The translations under genes and the position numbers were made by a program. Below are positions 21,401 through 33,081 of a stretch of 64,000 bases of DNA, one piece after another (within the stretch, counting starts at the first letter, position 1; each line of letters starts with the position of its first letter). Source of the stretch: Turnera subulata (lineage: Eukaryota > Streptophyta > Magnoliopsida > Malpighiales > Passifloraceae); assembly GCA_028386065.3 (NCBI GenBank), contig JAKUCV010002264.1:31587-95586 (forward strand). The letters run 5' to 3'. The notes under the pieces are model-generated. The model was given only the letters and a program-made list of their open reading frames with translations, was not told the origin of the DNA and searched no databases.

Positions 21401-23760
21401 CTATGTATAAAGTAAAACAGAATAATCTGATTGCCAATTTCAGCACCAATATCCTCAATTAGTCAATATTTTCTGTGGATAATTTAGAGCACCATTATTC
21501 TCAGAAATAAAGCATTCAACAACAGAAATGAGAGTCAAAACCAACCATCTGAATGTGCAACATTCTGTGTAGCAGCTAGCCAATCCATATGTAAAGGTCA
21601 GGACTCCAAAAAGTCAGCCTAAGCTCCAACCAAAAAGATTGGTCCACAGAGAAATTACATCTTTTTGCTGTCCTCCTCTCACTCACCAGAAACCCTTTCA
21701 AACAAAATAATCCTTCCTTCACTTGGTCTTGTTTCATTCTTTTTATTTTGGTACTCAATAAAATGAATTCTACAATCATTATCATTCTATGAAGCTGGTT
21801 AGTTCAGTTATTTATAGATCTCTACTGCAAAAGCATGAATGTTTTGTTTTGATCTTAGAGTTCATCCCCAATAAACAGCTGGGCTATTAGCAATTGCACG
21901 ATTTGTTAGAACCAAACAATTTTGAGTTCGTAACACCCTAAAGTGGTCTCAAACATTATCTATATGACCTATACATAACCTGACAGGATACTAAAGTTAC
22001 TAGCACATCACCACATTCACCTAACTAAATGCAGGATCAAGGAGATAAGGGCTTAGCTAACCTTAATAAAGTCAGCAGCTTTTGGTCCATTAACCGCATC
22101 AAAACTGTGATTCAGAAAGAAAACATTAATAGGATCCTTTATGTTCAATTCACAATATGACAAGAATATAACTGAAAATTTTAAAAAACTGAAGTAATCA
22201 CTTAAAAGACCTTCCTTAATCATCTGATGATAATACATGCAAGGAAGAAATACATCAAATTCCAAAAAAAAAAGGAAAAAAATTACTGAATTTGATATAA
22301 GGAAAGCTTTCAGCATTCAGCAATGAAAATTACCATTTAGGAGAGTAGCATATATCCTCAGTATGGGGCAAAATTTTTTTCCAAATTTTCCAATATGTAT
22401 GTAGTCGTAACTAGAAGTATCTTTGTCTAGGATTCTAAAATAGCAGATAAAAAATCACACCTCAACAATTCAACAGGTAGAATATGCAGCATCTGCAAGG
22501 TAATCTCCATGAGCAATTAGCATGGATTTGTAAGTATTATTCCATGCCTTTTAATTTCCAATAACTTGGACTAACTAACCCTAATTTGAGCATTAACTGA
22601 GCTTCAAGTTAGTCCCGGAAAAAATGAGTCCAAGTGAGGGGCAAAGAGGTAAACCTTACGTCAAAGGAAACACCACTCTTCTTCTCAACAAACTTAATAA
22701 TTGGCACGCGAGCCTTTGCTATCACCTGAGCGAATAATCAGAAGCAATTTAGATTATTTCACGTTTTCTTGGTCTTCCTAATAAAAACATCTCACGAAGC
22801 AAGCACACCTGTATTTTCTTTGCTATGCCCTTCTGAGACAATGCCCTAGACAGAGCCTGCAAACCAGTTGCTGCATTTTTTATACCCGAATCCAGAATGA
22901 CGACCTACATTACAATTGACCCCGTACAGTCAAAATAATTGCATCAGTCAACCAGAAGACCAATTTTTCACCTCATAGAAAAGACATTCAAATTCGCACT
23001 TACATCAATATCACTAGTTGGAAGATAAAGCCCAGTCCTGAACGACCCGAAAACTTCCGCCTACAAAACCAACATTGTGGAAAGCACATAATTACCCTCT
23101 CTGCTTTTACAGACTGGGAAATAGAGCGTAAAAGAGCACAAACTACCTTGCAATTGGGCCATATGTACTTAATAACCTCAAAAACACCTTGTACTGCCGC
23201 AGTACGTGCAGCCCGTTCGTCCTGAGTTGGAGACAGAAAATCACAGAAATCTACAATCTCTGCATTACCCAAAAACACACACAGTCACATCTCAATAAAA
23301 CCCCAAAGCCTACCAAAAACAAAACAGCAGCTTAAGAAGCATGGGCGTGGGCGTTTTTGTTTCTGGAGCTACCTTTATGCAACTGCAGCATAGGGCTTTT
23401 AAACCGACAGTCCCCTCTAAACCAGCCGGATTCCAGCTGCTGCGGATGCGGCTCTGGCTCTGGAAGCTTGGCCTTGGGGATCTTAGGCGGCTTGGGGGCC
23501 TTGGGGGTCTGGGGAGGCGGGGATTCCTCTCCAACGTCTAGAGAGATGAAGTAGGGGGCGATAGACTCTACAGGAACAGCATCATCGGCGGCGACGGAAA
23601 CCTCGTTGCGAAACACATTATAGGCCTCGATGGGCTCGATGGGGTGGACGGGGTCAATGTCGTGTTCAGGGGATGCGACTGGAGAGAGGGGGGCTAGGGT
23701 TAGGGCTTCGTAGAGAGGGACGGAGGAGGATTCGATTTCAATTGAAGGGGAAGAATCCAT
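18406..23760 (-). CDS. TRL: Non-canonical poly(A) polymerase, TRF4/5-PAPD5 type, 13 exons
   Basis: Nuclear nucleotidyltransferase that adds short oligo(A) tails to aberrant or precursor RNAs, marking them for the exosome with an MTR4-type helicase. Exons (minus): 23760-23373, 23259-23147, 23060-23004, 22904-22809, 22725-22655, 22104-22062, 20856-20776, 20673-20614, 20056-20006, 19766-19669, 19566-19518, 19303-19259, 18852-18406. They sum to 1599 bases (532 aa). The exon 5 donor must be AG|GTTTACC; the nearby GTAAGG would place a stop at the start of exon 6. The Pol-beta GS motif with two catalytic Asp is FGSFRTGLYLPTSDID (about 171-186). The third Asp is in VSFDVSFD (about 240). The recognition motif is IEDPQTPDNDIGKNSFNYF (about 365-383). 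A Pro-rich acidic N-terminus and a Lys/Arg-rich C-terminal tail (nuclear-localisation-like) flank the core. TRL is the Arabidopsis relative I recall; orthology is inferred. Confidence 0.92.
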
Positions 23761-25269
23761 GGGGTTAGTCTATAGAGGAGAGGAGGTAGTAGTAGTTGTT
23801 GTTGTGGCTAGTAGTAGCAAAGAGGGGGGTAAGCAGTAGGGTTTTTTTTTTTGTGGCGGAGGAGCGTAATAGTCCCGACGGGATTTAGGGCGGCGGTGGT
23901 TTTGGGGTTTAAGTGGGTTTTGTATAAACGTTGCCGCTATCAATATTTTCCACCGCGCCTCGTACATACACAGTTACACGGTGAACTATTTGCCCAGTTA
24001 ATTTTGCCGCCTCTTACAAAAACACTTTTCTTTTTGGCTGGCTTTACAAGAACACATGAAAAAATAATTTTGAGGGTTTTTAATTAACAACCAAAGTAAA
24101 GCTGTGCACAGCGATCCAAAAAAGCAAAAGTTCGGGATTTTTTTTTTTCCTGTCCTAAGCATATCCATGTCTGGAAATTTTATGGTGTTTAAGTTGTATC
24201 AAATGTAATAAAAAAAAAAATGTATCAAATGACATGTTTACTTAATATATTATATTTAACATAAGATTTTAAAATGAGATCAATTAAAAAATATCCTCTA
24301 ATAACAAAAGACCAATTGATTCCGCTTGAGCAAAAGCTCCTTTCGAATCTTCATATATACAGAAAATCCATATTGGGAGACTCACCCACTATAACTAGGT
24401 GCACGACCTAGGTCGAATCTGAAATAATCGAGGTAAAACTCTAAATACCGGATGGGGAAAAAACAAACATCAATTGATTCGTTATAATATAAATTTTTCC
24501 GAGGATGTCAAATATATGCCAATTTTATTACCTCCCGAAAAATATGATTGGGATTAATTTTAAAAAACCTCATCATCGACTTAAAGAAAAGAAAAAGTAT
24601 AATCATCTGAATTGACACAAACCCTTTTGTTTGGTGATTTAACAAATATTCTTAAAACCAAAACGGATCAATTTTTGTGTTTTAAGAACCGATTGGAACG
24701 GCTTCTAAATTTTATGATACCATTAGAATTGGTCATGGTTTTTACATCTCAACAAATGCCATGTGCATTTAGGTATTTATATATTACCCAGGAAAGACAA
24801 ATGATGTAACATTGCATGACATAACCATAACTTAAAATACAATGGGACGCTAACCACCAAGTTTTTTCATAGCCATTCTCACCACTCTTTCTAATTTGTG
24901 TCGCTTAAAAAAGTGTCCTTAGAAGTGGAGAAATTCGGTTAGTTTAGCATTTTTCGAAGCATTCATAGTTGAAAGTTACTGAGTCTAATATGTAAACCCT
25001 TGTCAACAACGCTTATGTGTTGTAGCATCTTGATTTAATCTACAAAATCATGATTTAAATGTTTCGACAAAAAATTAACCAAAATAAGGATGATTTAAGG
25101 GACATGCATAAATGGAATAGTAAAAGGGTTACCTGCCCCAATTATATTCAAGGGGTGCAAAACAAATACACACGAACGCCGCTTACCTCCCAGAGTATCA
25201 AATGCATAACTATACAACGTCAACATAACAAACTGGCCAACAATGTCATTCGGGAATAACAAATGTTCC
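23761..25269. other. Intergenic region upstream of the poly(A) polymerase gene
   Basis: Holds the 5' flank of the poly(A) polymerase gene (purine-rich leader to about 23900) and the 3' flank of the next minus-strand gene. Sequence at 24310-24470 (tccgcttgagcaaaagctcc ... gacctaggtcgaatctg) resembles a dispersed tRNA-like repeat, but box order and ends could not be settled. No gene is supported. Confidence 0.4.
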
Positions 25270-26912
25270 TCAACAGTACTTTCTTCTCTTCTCTTCTTTT
25301 CTCCTCTCCTTATCTCTGGAATTTTCTTTACATCTATGCTTTTTGGAGTGCTTCTTGCCTGAAAACCTTGAGTGAACTTTCTTTGCTCTTTTTTGTCTCC
25401 TTTCATCAAGCTCTTCTTCAGAAGATTCATAAGACTTCATCGAAGCAGGCTTCTCTGGACCAAAAACAACCCGGCGTACTTTTGCATCCGGTAGCGAGGA
25501 CTGTTGTTTTTCCTTCTCACCTGATGGAGGGAGATATGGGCCAGTTTCATCCATCCTTGAACCCACAGCACCTCGACCTCGCTTGACCCTGTCATCAGCA
25601 AAAACGTTTAAATCAACAACAAAAAAAGAACTTTGCCAATCAAACAATAAAAACAACCGGAATGAGTGTGCTCAACACACACACAAGGAAAGAGAGATTA
25701 TCCACCAACCTCGATTGCAAAAATTCTTCAACCTCTTCATCTCTTAAGCCTTCATCCTCCCTTGAATAACTGTTCTCAACCTCCCTTGAATAACTGTTCT
25801 CAACCTCCCTTGACAAGCACGAAGAACTGGCACCGTCCTCGTTAACAGCAAGCCTCTCACTTCTGCTTCCAGATAAATCAACAATATCTCTATGGTTCCC
25901 GCTGCTTTTATTCCCGGTTGATCTTCCATTAATTCTATCATCCAGCTCAAGCTCTTTCTGCCGGATATGCCACATCTCATTCACTTCCACAGCTTTATTA
26001 GCTGAACAAATGGAAAACCAAAATCAGGTCAAGACTAAAATATACAGGTGCAACTAGCATAACAAGAAGCTGACACTATTTTCTCCAAGAAAACAGTCGG
26101 AAGCAATTGAACAGTTAAACTATTAAAGAAAGAATCAATTAGTTATTAGTTATAAGAATACTTTTCTCCCGAAAGGTGCAAAGATCTTGCGTTCCAACCT
26201 AACTCAAACATCTCAACCATATCTATGAAAGAAACAATGAGATGCTGAGACGCACCTTCAAAGAACCAAAAGTTTGGGCCTCCCAAGTTTTGGGTGAAAT
26301 GAGCAAGTCACATGACTAGCTGATTAAGGGTCCATTTGTTATGGCTTGTAATTGTGACTTATAGCCATTTCTTTTACTTGTGACTAGAGAAAAATAAACT
26401 AGTTAGTTGGATGGAAATAACTCGGGTGAATATATATGTTCAGATATAAGATGCGGATAGCAATTTCATTGAAGCCTTGGGACCCATTCAAAATTTTATT
26501 GGATAACTCAGACCCTCATTTATGGTAGAGAGACTCGCTAGAGGGATTCATATAGCACTGTTTCAGGCAGGGTAAGAATGCACCAATGCCACCATTGACA
26601 GTCTCAATGCAAGAAGTGAAAAACCTAACTTGGCTCATCCAATATGCTCGCATCTTCTCGTACAAGGAAGAAAAAGATTTGTCCACAAAAAAAGAAAGAA
26701 AAATAATACAAGCAGCGATAAGAAACAAAAACTAAACACTGACCTTGCTGCACACCCAAAACAGTTGCCGTGAGAAAGCGAGTATTTGGGCGACCTCTTG
26801 CTTTAGGCTTTTGAAGATAGACATACACCCCTTCCTTCTCAGCCTGTCGCCGCAATTCTGCTGCTTCTTTCAAAAGAATGGCGGCTATTCTGTTCTCCGT
26901 CTCCAGATCCAT
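25270..26912 (-). CDS. Conserved plant protein of unknown function, basic and charged, three coding exons
   Basis: Coding exons (minus): 26912-26744 (the exon itself begins at 26918), 25992-25710, 25588-25270; 771 bases, 256 aa. A leader intron is likely: an acceptor ends at 26919 and a GTAAGT donor sits after 27270, so transcription starts further upstream. The start is MDLETENRIAAILLKEAAEL, then KARGRPNTRFLTATVLGVQQ, VNEMWHIRQKELELDDR, a Ser/Glu-rich middle, and KRGRGAVGSRMDETGPYLPP, RRVVFGPEKPASMKSYES. The C-terminal tail of about 50 residues is Lys/Arg-rich and suggests a nuclear protein. I recall similar plant proteins, but no established function. The middle contains an in-frame 9-codon duplication (REVENSYS twice). 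No lesion. Confidence 0.85.
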
Positions 26913-27270
26913 CAAAACCTGCAAACAGGACCCAGAGTAAGCACCAATTATTCATGTATGCAGACAACACACTATGAAGTAATCTTTTTTTTTCTGAAAA
27001 GAATAATGCAGCACGGCATTGCATCAATAAAAAATTAAAACTTTATTTTTCTACGATACACTTGTGAAGCAATTCATTCTAAAGTTACACATTAGATCAA
27101 TTAGGCATCTGCTTTAGAAGCCAGTTCTGGAGTTACTGTTCAGTTAGGCATCTGCTATTATGGCATTCCTTGTAGCGAAACACAAATTTAATTTTTCACA
27201 CCCTAACTCCCCTAACAATATGACGAATTCGTTAGTCAAATCATATACAAAATCTAACTTTAGACTTACC

Positions 27271-28040
27271 TAGGCGATGAATACCGACGGAAGAGGGAAT
27301 TTGGGATTAGGGCTATAACTTAGGGACTTCGGGATTTAGGGTTTTGAAGTTCTGGAATATAGGGATTTAGGGTTTTGGGTGGTGGTGAATCACTAGATTG
27401 GGCGCGATTGCATGAGGCTTCTTCTCTACTGGTGACAGCAGGAGCCGCAGGACAACGGTGGCCGGCGAAGGTGTGGAGGAGTCCCTACGTGGAAGGGTGG
27501 AGTCCTCCGCGCAGATGAGGGGAAAGACGAGAGAAGGAAGCCGGCGTTGAGGTGTAGTGGTAGTACTGGTGGCTGCGATGGTGGCCGGAGGAGGAGGGTG
27601 CCTCGAGTACGAGCCAAAAAGGGGTATTACCGACCGAGAGAGGACAGAAGAGGGTGTTCTTCTTATATACTTTTTTAGCCATTTTTTCAGTTATTATTAG
27701 TTCTTGAACACGTGGCATAATAACACACGGGGTTACTTAAAACAAACCGTGGAACTATTTAGACAGAATAAGATTAACCAAAATTTTAAACCCTCTAATT
27801 TTAATTTTAATTTTATTTTAATGTACTCATTCTAAATTTTAATTAAGAATTCATTAGGATCTATCAAGGGAGTTAACTAAAAAAATTATAAATATAAAAA
27901 TTAAAAATTTATTTAATTACAATTTATTCTAATATACTTATTTTCCATTTCAATTAGGATTTTATTAGGGGGAGCTAATTAAAAAATTATAAATGTAAAA
28001 TTTAAGACATTATTTAATTATAATATATAGTTTCAGGGGT
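27271..28040. other. Leader exon and upstream flank of the unknown-protein gene, then AT-rich spacer
   Basis: 27271 to about 27680 is probably the 5' leader exon and promoter of the minus-strand gene at 25270-26912, judged from the GTAAGT donor and GC-rich content. From 27780 to 28040 the sequence is AT-rich with two diverged direct repeats of about 110 bp (near 27835 and 27945). No other gene. Confidence 0.4.
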
Positions 28041-28194
28041 ATTTTACTTAGGCATAATACCCAATTTTATACACCAATTTGTATATTTTGGTCAATTTCA
28101 TACATGAATTTGTATTTGGGTCAATTTAATGTATGAGTTTTCATGATTGGGTCAATTTAATATATCAGTTTCTAAAATTGGGTCAATTTAGTTG

Positions 28195-30995
28195 TGTAAC
28201 AGCCCGAGTACAATTTGGATTTTTACTGGGACCGTTAAAGTCGTTATACAGTGATTTACCGAAGGAATTAATCTTGGGTAATTAATTCGCGGTAAATCGG
28301 GAGTCGTTTTTCGAAACCGAGAATTTTCCCGCGCTCGGGAGTATCTTCTTGACTAACCGAGCCTCGGTTTTCAGTTCCGAGAGTTGGCCGACGTTCAGGA
28401 GGATTAATCGGATTTTCCGAGCCCAAGTCATATTTTTGGACTCGGGACGGGATTTGTCGGAAAGACGGGAGTATCCCTGCGTTTACGAGATTCCGACGCG
28501 AGAATCCAGACCGGCCGAATGTGGTTGCCCCGAGCCACTCTTCTTCCTTCTTTTTCCTTCCTCTTCCTCTTTCCGGCTACATTTCTTCTCTCTCCCGATT
28601 TTTCCCGGCCACGTGGGCCCCACTTCCTTCTCTCTTTTCTTTCTTTTCCTTCCCTTCCTTTCTTTTCTCCTTTCTTTTCCTTTCTTCTCCATTTTTCTTT
28701 CTTCTCAGCCGCCTCACCCGTGACCGACACTTCCACCCCACTTGCTTCTCTTTTCTTTTCTTCTCTTGTCTTCTTCTTCTCCCTTGCCGTCTTCATCTCC
28801 CTCCTCCTCACACCCGTCTCCTTCCTCCTTTCTTATCTTTTCTTTCCACCCGATTCCTCCACAAACCGACCCTCCACCACTACCCTCTTCTTCCCCTTCT
28901 TTTCTTTTTCTTTTCTCCTTCCTTCCTTTCCTTTTCTTTTTCCTTTCCGTCGAGACCACCACACCCATCTCCTGCCGTGACCCCCCCTCGCTGCTGCTCC
29001 TCTTCCAGTCACCAAGTCACGCCTCCACCAAGCGCTGCCACCAACCTTCCACTCCCTCGCCGTTTCCTCCTCGGCCGCCGCCCTGCTCCCTGTCGCTGCA
29101 GGCCAGCAAAACCCAACCGCGCCGTCGACCAGACGAGGAGCTAGAACCGCCGCCGGGAGGAGGCTCACAACAACCCGCTGACGAAGCAAGCCGCCACCTG
29201 CAGCAGTGCCTTCACTTCCGTCCTCGCGTCGCCGGACCCATACCTGCAGCTCCCTCGTCCCACGCCTTGTCTCGTGTAGTCGAAGCCCCGCCAAGGTGAG
29301 CAGCCATGCTCGGGAGGAAGACGACCACAGTGGGCTGTGGCTGCTGGTTTCAAGGCGATGGGCCTGGTCTTGGGCCTGTGGTCTTGGAACCGTGGGCCGG
29401 ATGCCTTTGGGGTTTGGGTAAAAGCTTTTGGGCTAGGTTATTTGATTAAGTAAGGCCCAGACTGTTTTAATTATACAAAAGATATACATAAATGTATATA
29501 TATATATAATTATATTTCTGGAAACATGGTTATAAATTGTATGATGATATATTTTTCTGGGAAATGATAATATAGTATATGGTGAAATAAATTGGAAATG
29601 AACATGATATATGTTTATATATTGGAAAAAGAATGTACGTCAAGATAAATAATTTCTATAAGAATATTTTGGAAAAGTATAAATATTTTATGTAAATAAT
29701 TTAGAATATATATATATATATATATATACATATCTTCCTGGAAAAAAAAATATTTTATGATAACTATATTTTTGGAAAATGATAAATATCTTCATAAAAA
29801 TATTTTAAAAAGAGTTTTAATTAAAGTATGGTACCGAAATTATATTCAGATATACGTACGGTAAAATATTTTCAGTAAACGATAATAATAACGGAAATGA
29901 ATCGGGATGGGATTAATTCGTAGTATTGGCATCATAGTATACCGAATATGTGCATTTATGTGTGTGTACATTGTTTTGTGTATAGGTTCGGATATCGGGC
30001 AGTTTTCCGAGGAGCCGGCGTCGGACCGGTCATTGTTTCCGAAGTTGAGTAATCGGCCAAGGTGAGGATGGATAAACCCTAATATGTGCCCGTAATGCTG
30101 TGTGTGTAGTTTTGTGGTTTGTGTGTTTTTGTTGTTTGTTTGATCTGCTGGAATGATTGTTGACTGTTACATGATTGCTATGGTATTGTTGATGCTGTTG
30201 TAGAAACGTGTTAGTCCTGTGTATGTCGTGTTGGAAATATTGTTGAACGATTTGATATTGTTGATTTGTTGATGTGAAAGTTTGGTGATATGAAATTGTT
30301 GACTGGTTGTGCTGAGAAATATCCTGTGATGATTATAAGTTGAGTAATTACTGGATTGAGATATTGGTTCTTGGATGATGTGTTGAGGATGATGTTGGAT
30401 TATTGATTGTGGATAATTGGGAAAAGGATAACGGAAATTGGAATTTAATTGAGATGATGTAATTGTCACTTGGAAAGTAGTGGTACGACTAGATGGTTAG
30501 AGACTAGTTCTGTGGTGTCTTGCCAGAGGGTTTGTTGGTTGGGGTGTTGACCCCGGATTTGTGATATTGGGATGTTGATCCCGGATTTGTGATATTGGGG
30601 TGTTGACCCCGGATTTGAGATATTGGGATGTTGATCGCCTGCGGGGTTTCATCCCGTAGGATGAGTTGTTTCATGTACAGGCTTAGTGCATTCCAGACAG
30701 GCTGCAGCGTTTCCCTTGGACAGGCTTGGATCCATAGATTGCATGTGTCGCATACAGTGTTAGTGAGTTTAAGTCTTCCGCTGTGCATATTGTTATTGTT
30801 GTTGGGCCATTGGGCCAGTTTCATTATTATTGAAGTTGTTGATGTTGGGCCGTAGGGCCATATTGCTGTTTATATTTTTGGGCTGTTGAGCCAGGGTTAT
30901 GCTTTATACACTGTATGCTAGGCCTTGTTGGGCTGGGTTGTCACAGTTCCGGCACGTGTTTACTGTGTACGGTAAATACGGGTCGGGGCGTTTCA
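28195..30995 (+). mobile_element. Solo LTR of the recurrent gypsy-type family, inside the foldback element
   Basis: Starts TGTAACAGCCCGAG at 28195 and ends ggtcggggcgtttca at 30995, with a perfect 5-bp duplication AGTTG (28190-28194 and 30996-31000). The GC-rich block (28500-29300) begins with a pyrimidine tract of about 400 bases and ends at a donor-like gccaaggtgagcagc. A dyad array (30541-30633) then joins abruptly to gcctgcggggtttcatcccg, so this copy has lost the segment between them that other copies keep. Confidence 0.93.
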
Positions 30996-31261
30996 AGTTG
31001 CAAGGGTCAAAATTTAACGGAATAACTATTTTCTAAGTCCAAAACCTTTTTATTTTTTTGCAACTAAGTCTTGTATTTTTAAAAAGACCTATTCCTTTAT
31101 TAGTTACAATAAACAATTCCAAAACATAATTTTTGTCAAGTCCTTCTATTAAATCTAAATTTTTTAAGGGAAAAAGTTACTTGTTAGTCCCTCAAACATT
31201 GAATTAAAAAAAAAACTTCCTAAGCAAAAAAAAAAAAATACATTAATTTTTATTTTTAAGA

Positions 31262-31680
31262 AATAAATAAAAACATAAGACATCCTAAATCCTAAATCAG
31301 AAAAATGTTAATTTTTTAAAAATATACATCCTAAAATTTTAAAATCCTAAACCTTGAAATGCTAAATTTTAAACCTTAAAACTCTAAACCCTAACCCTAA
31401 AATCTAATATCCTAAACCCTAAAACCTAATATCCTAAACCCTAAAGTCTAAAAACCCTAAACCTTAAATCCTAAACTTAAAAATCTAAACCATAAAAACT
31501 TAAATACTATAACCTTAAATTTTTAAATTCTAAGATTTAGTTTTAGGATTTTAGGATTTAGAGACTTAAGGTTTGTGTTTTAGATTTTTTGATTTAAGGT
31601 TTAATATTTTAGGGTTTAGGTTTTAGGATTTAAGAATTTAGGTTTAAGGTTTTAAGTTTTAGGTTTCTTTCTTAAAAATA
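31262..31680. repeat. Inverted, degenerate telomere-like repeats (ccctaaa / tttaggg)
   Basis: Left half rich in cctaaatcctaaa/ccctaaa words, right half rich in ttaggatttagg/tttaggg, meeting near 31530. It forms the core of the foldback element at 28051-32091. The words are diverged, so these are not functional telomere arrays. Confidence 0.8.
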
Positions 31681-32212
31681 AAAAATAATGTATTTTTTTA
31701 ATTTTTTTTGTTTAGGAAGTTTTTTTTCTTTAAATTTAATGTTTGAGGGACTAACACGTAACTTTTTTCATTTAAAAAGTTAGATTTAACAGAAGGACTT
31801 GACAGAAATTAGGTTTACGACTTGTTTGCTGTAACCAATAAAGGAATAGGACTCAAATGTATGTTTTTAAAGGTATAGGACTTAATTGCAAAAAATAAAA
31901 AGATTTTGGGCTTAAAAAATAATTATCCCCTTCAATTTTGACCCCTGTAACTAAATTGACCCAATTTTGAAAACTGATGTATTAAATTGACTCAGTTATG
32001 AAAACTCGTATATTAAATTGACCCACTTATAAATTCATGTATGAAATTGACTAAAATATACAAATTGATGTATAAAATTGGGTGTTATGCCATTTTACTT
32101 ACAACATTTCTATTAATTCTTTTGCTAGCTCAAAATTGTCATTTTATCTACATTTTAGAAACGCCTTCTTACCTTATTAACAACATCTTTTAAAAGCTTA
32201 TACAGTTTACTT

Positions 32213-32894
32213 GGGATAATGGCTGCAGAAGTCGTAAAACTTTAGGTAACATCTTGTTTGAGTCCTAAAATTTATTACTTGACCAAACAAGTCCTAAATC
32301 TTTAATTATGAAGTCTACTTGAGATTTAAGTTATTTTTTTAATAATTAGAGCTAGAAAAAATTGTTGACATCATCATAATGACCATAATGCCTATAGACC
32401 CATATAAATACAAATTATTTGCACTCCATTGCATTTGCTAAATTTCACAAATAATTTTTTTGCACCTAACATTTTTCTATTTTAAACCATAATAGAGTTG
32501 TGGTTATATTGAATAATTACAATACTTTGAAACTTACAATTTATAAAAGTTATAATTATTTTTTTATAAATTAAACTTACTTAATGATCATCATGCTAAA
32601 ATGATATAATATAAAATTAATTATAATTTTCTTATGGGTTTCAGTATCCAAAATATATTTGACCAAATACTATAGAATTTCTTCTTGATTATGTTTTTGT
32701 TAGTAAAATGGGATGGTATTTATGATTTTCATATAATTCTTTTACTGGAGGGTTAAGTTTTATTGGAAACTTATGATTTAGGACTCAACTAGACTTTAAA
32801 TTAAAGATTTAGCACTTGTTTAGCCAAATAATGAATTTTAGGACTCAAACCAAATATGACCTAAAATCTTAGGACTTCTGTGACCATTATCCCC
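32213..32894. mobile_element. MULE-type MITE, 682 bp
   Basis: TIRs start gggataatggctgcagaagt on the left and read ggggataatggtcacagaag in reverse from the right. Inverted similarity extends for more than 100 bases (tttgagtcctaaaatt, caagtcctaaatctttaa). A perfect 9-bp duplication AGTTTACTT flanks it (32204-32212 and 32895-32903). The interior is AT-rich and has no ORF. Confidence 0.88.
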
Positions 32895-33081
32895 AGTTTA
32901 CTTCATCAAATAGCGGTTCAAGGATGCCTTTCTTTGGAGGTTTTCAAACCAACTTTTTACTACTAATGAGATTTAGAGGTGGCAAAATAGGTGAGGTACC
33001 TAATAAGTTACTCATTTATACCCATCATAAATGAGTGTTTTGGGTATAAATAGGTTTATTTGGATCTTAATAGACAAATAT

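Larger units (their letters stand above)
28051..32091. mobile_element. MULE-type foldback element with telomere-like inverted core, host of a solo LTR
   Basis: The left end starts ggcataatacccaattttat (28051) and the right end is its inverted copy, ending ...gtgttatgcc at 32091. A perfect 10-bp duplication ATTTTACTTA flanks it (28041-28050 and 32092-32101). With the solo LTR (28195-30995) and its duplication removed, the element is about 1.24 kb and almost entirely inverted repeat. The arms include 'gggtcaatttaa' repeats, then aactaagtc...ttcctttattagtta, and then meet in a core of degenerate ccctaaa words turning into tttaggg. The TSD size and long TIRs suggest a Mutator-like non-autonomous element. 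No ORF of its own. Confidence 0.85.

Noticed and set aside
22655..22660. GTAAGG as the exon 5 donor of the poly(A) polymerase gene
   Set aside because: It would put a stop codon at the start of exon 6. The donor five bases further on restores the conserved VSFDVSFD frame.
28428..29299. Several long open frames on both strands in the pyrimidine-rich block
   Set aside because: Low-complexity composition keeps all frames open. They lie in an LTR and are not shared with the other copies.
31262..31680. Interstitial telomere array marking a chromosome fusion
   Set aside because: Words are degenerate and symmetrically inverted within a transposon with a target duplication, so a fusion point is not the best reading.
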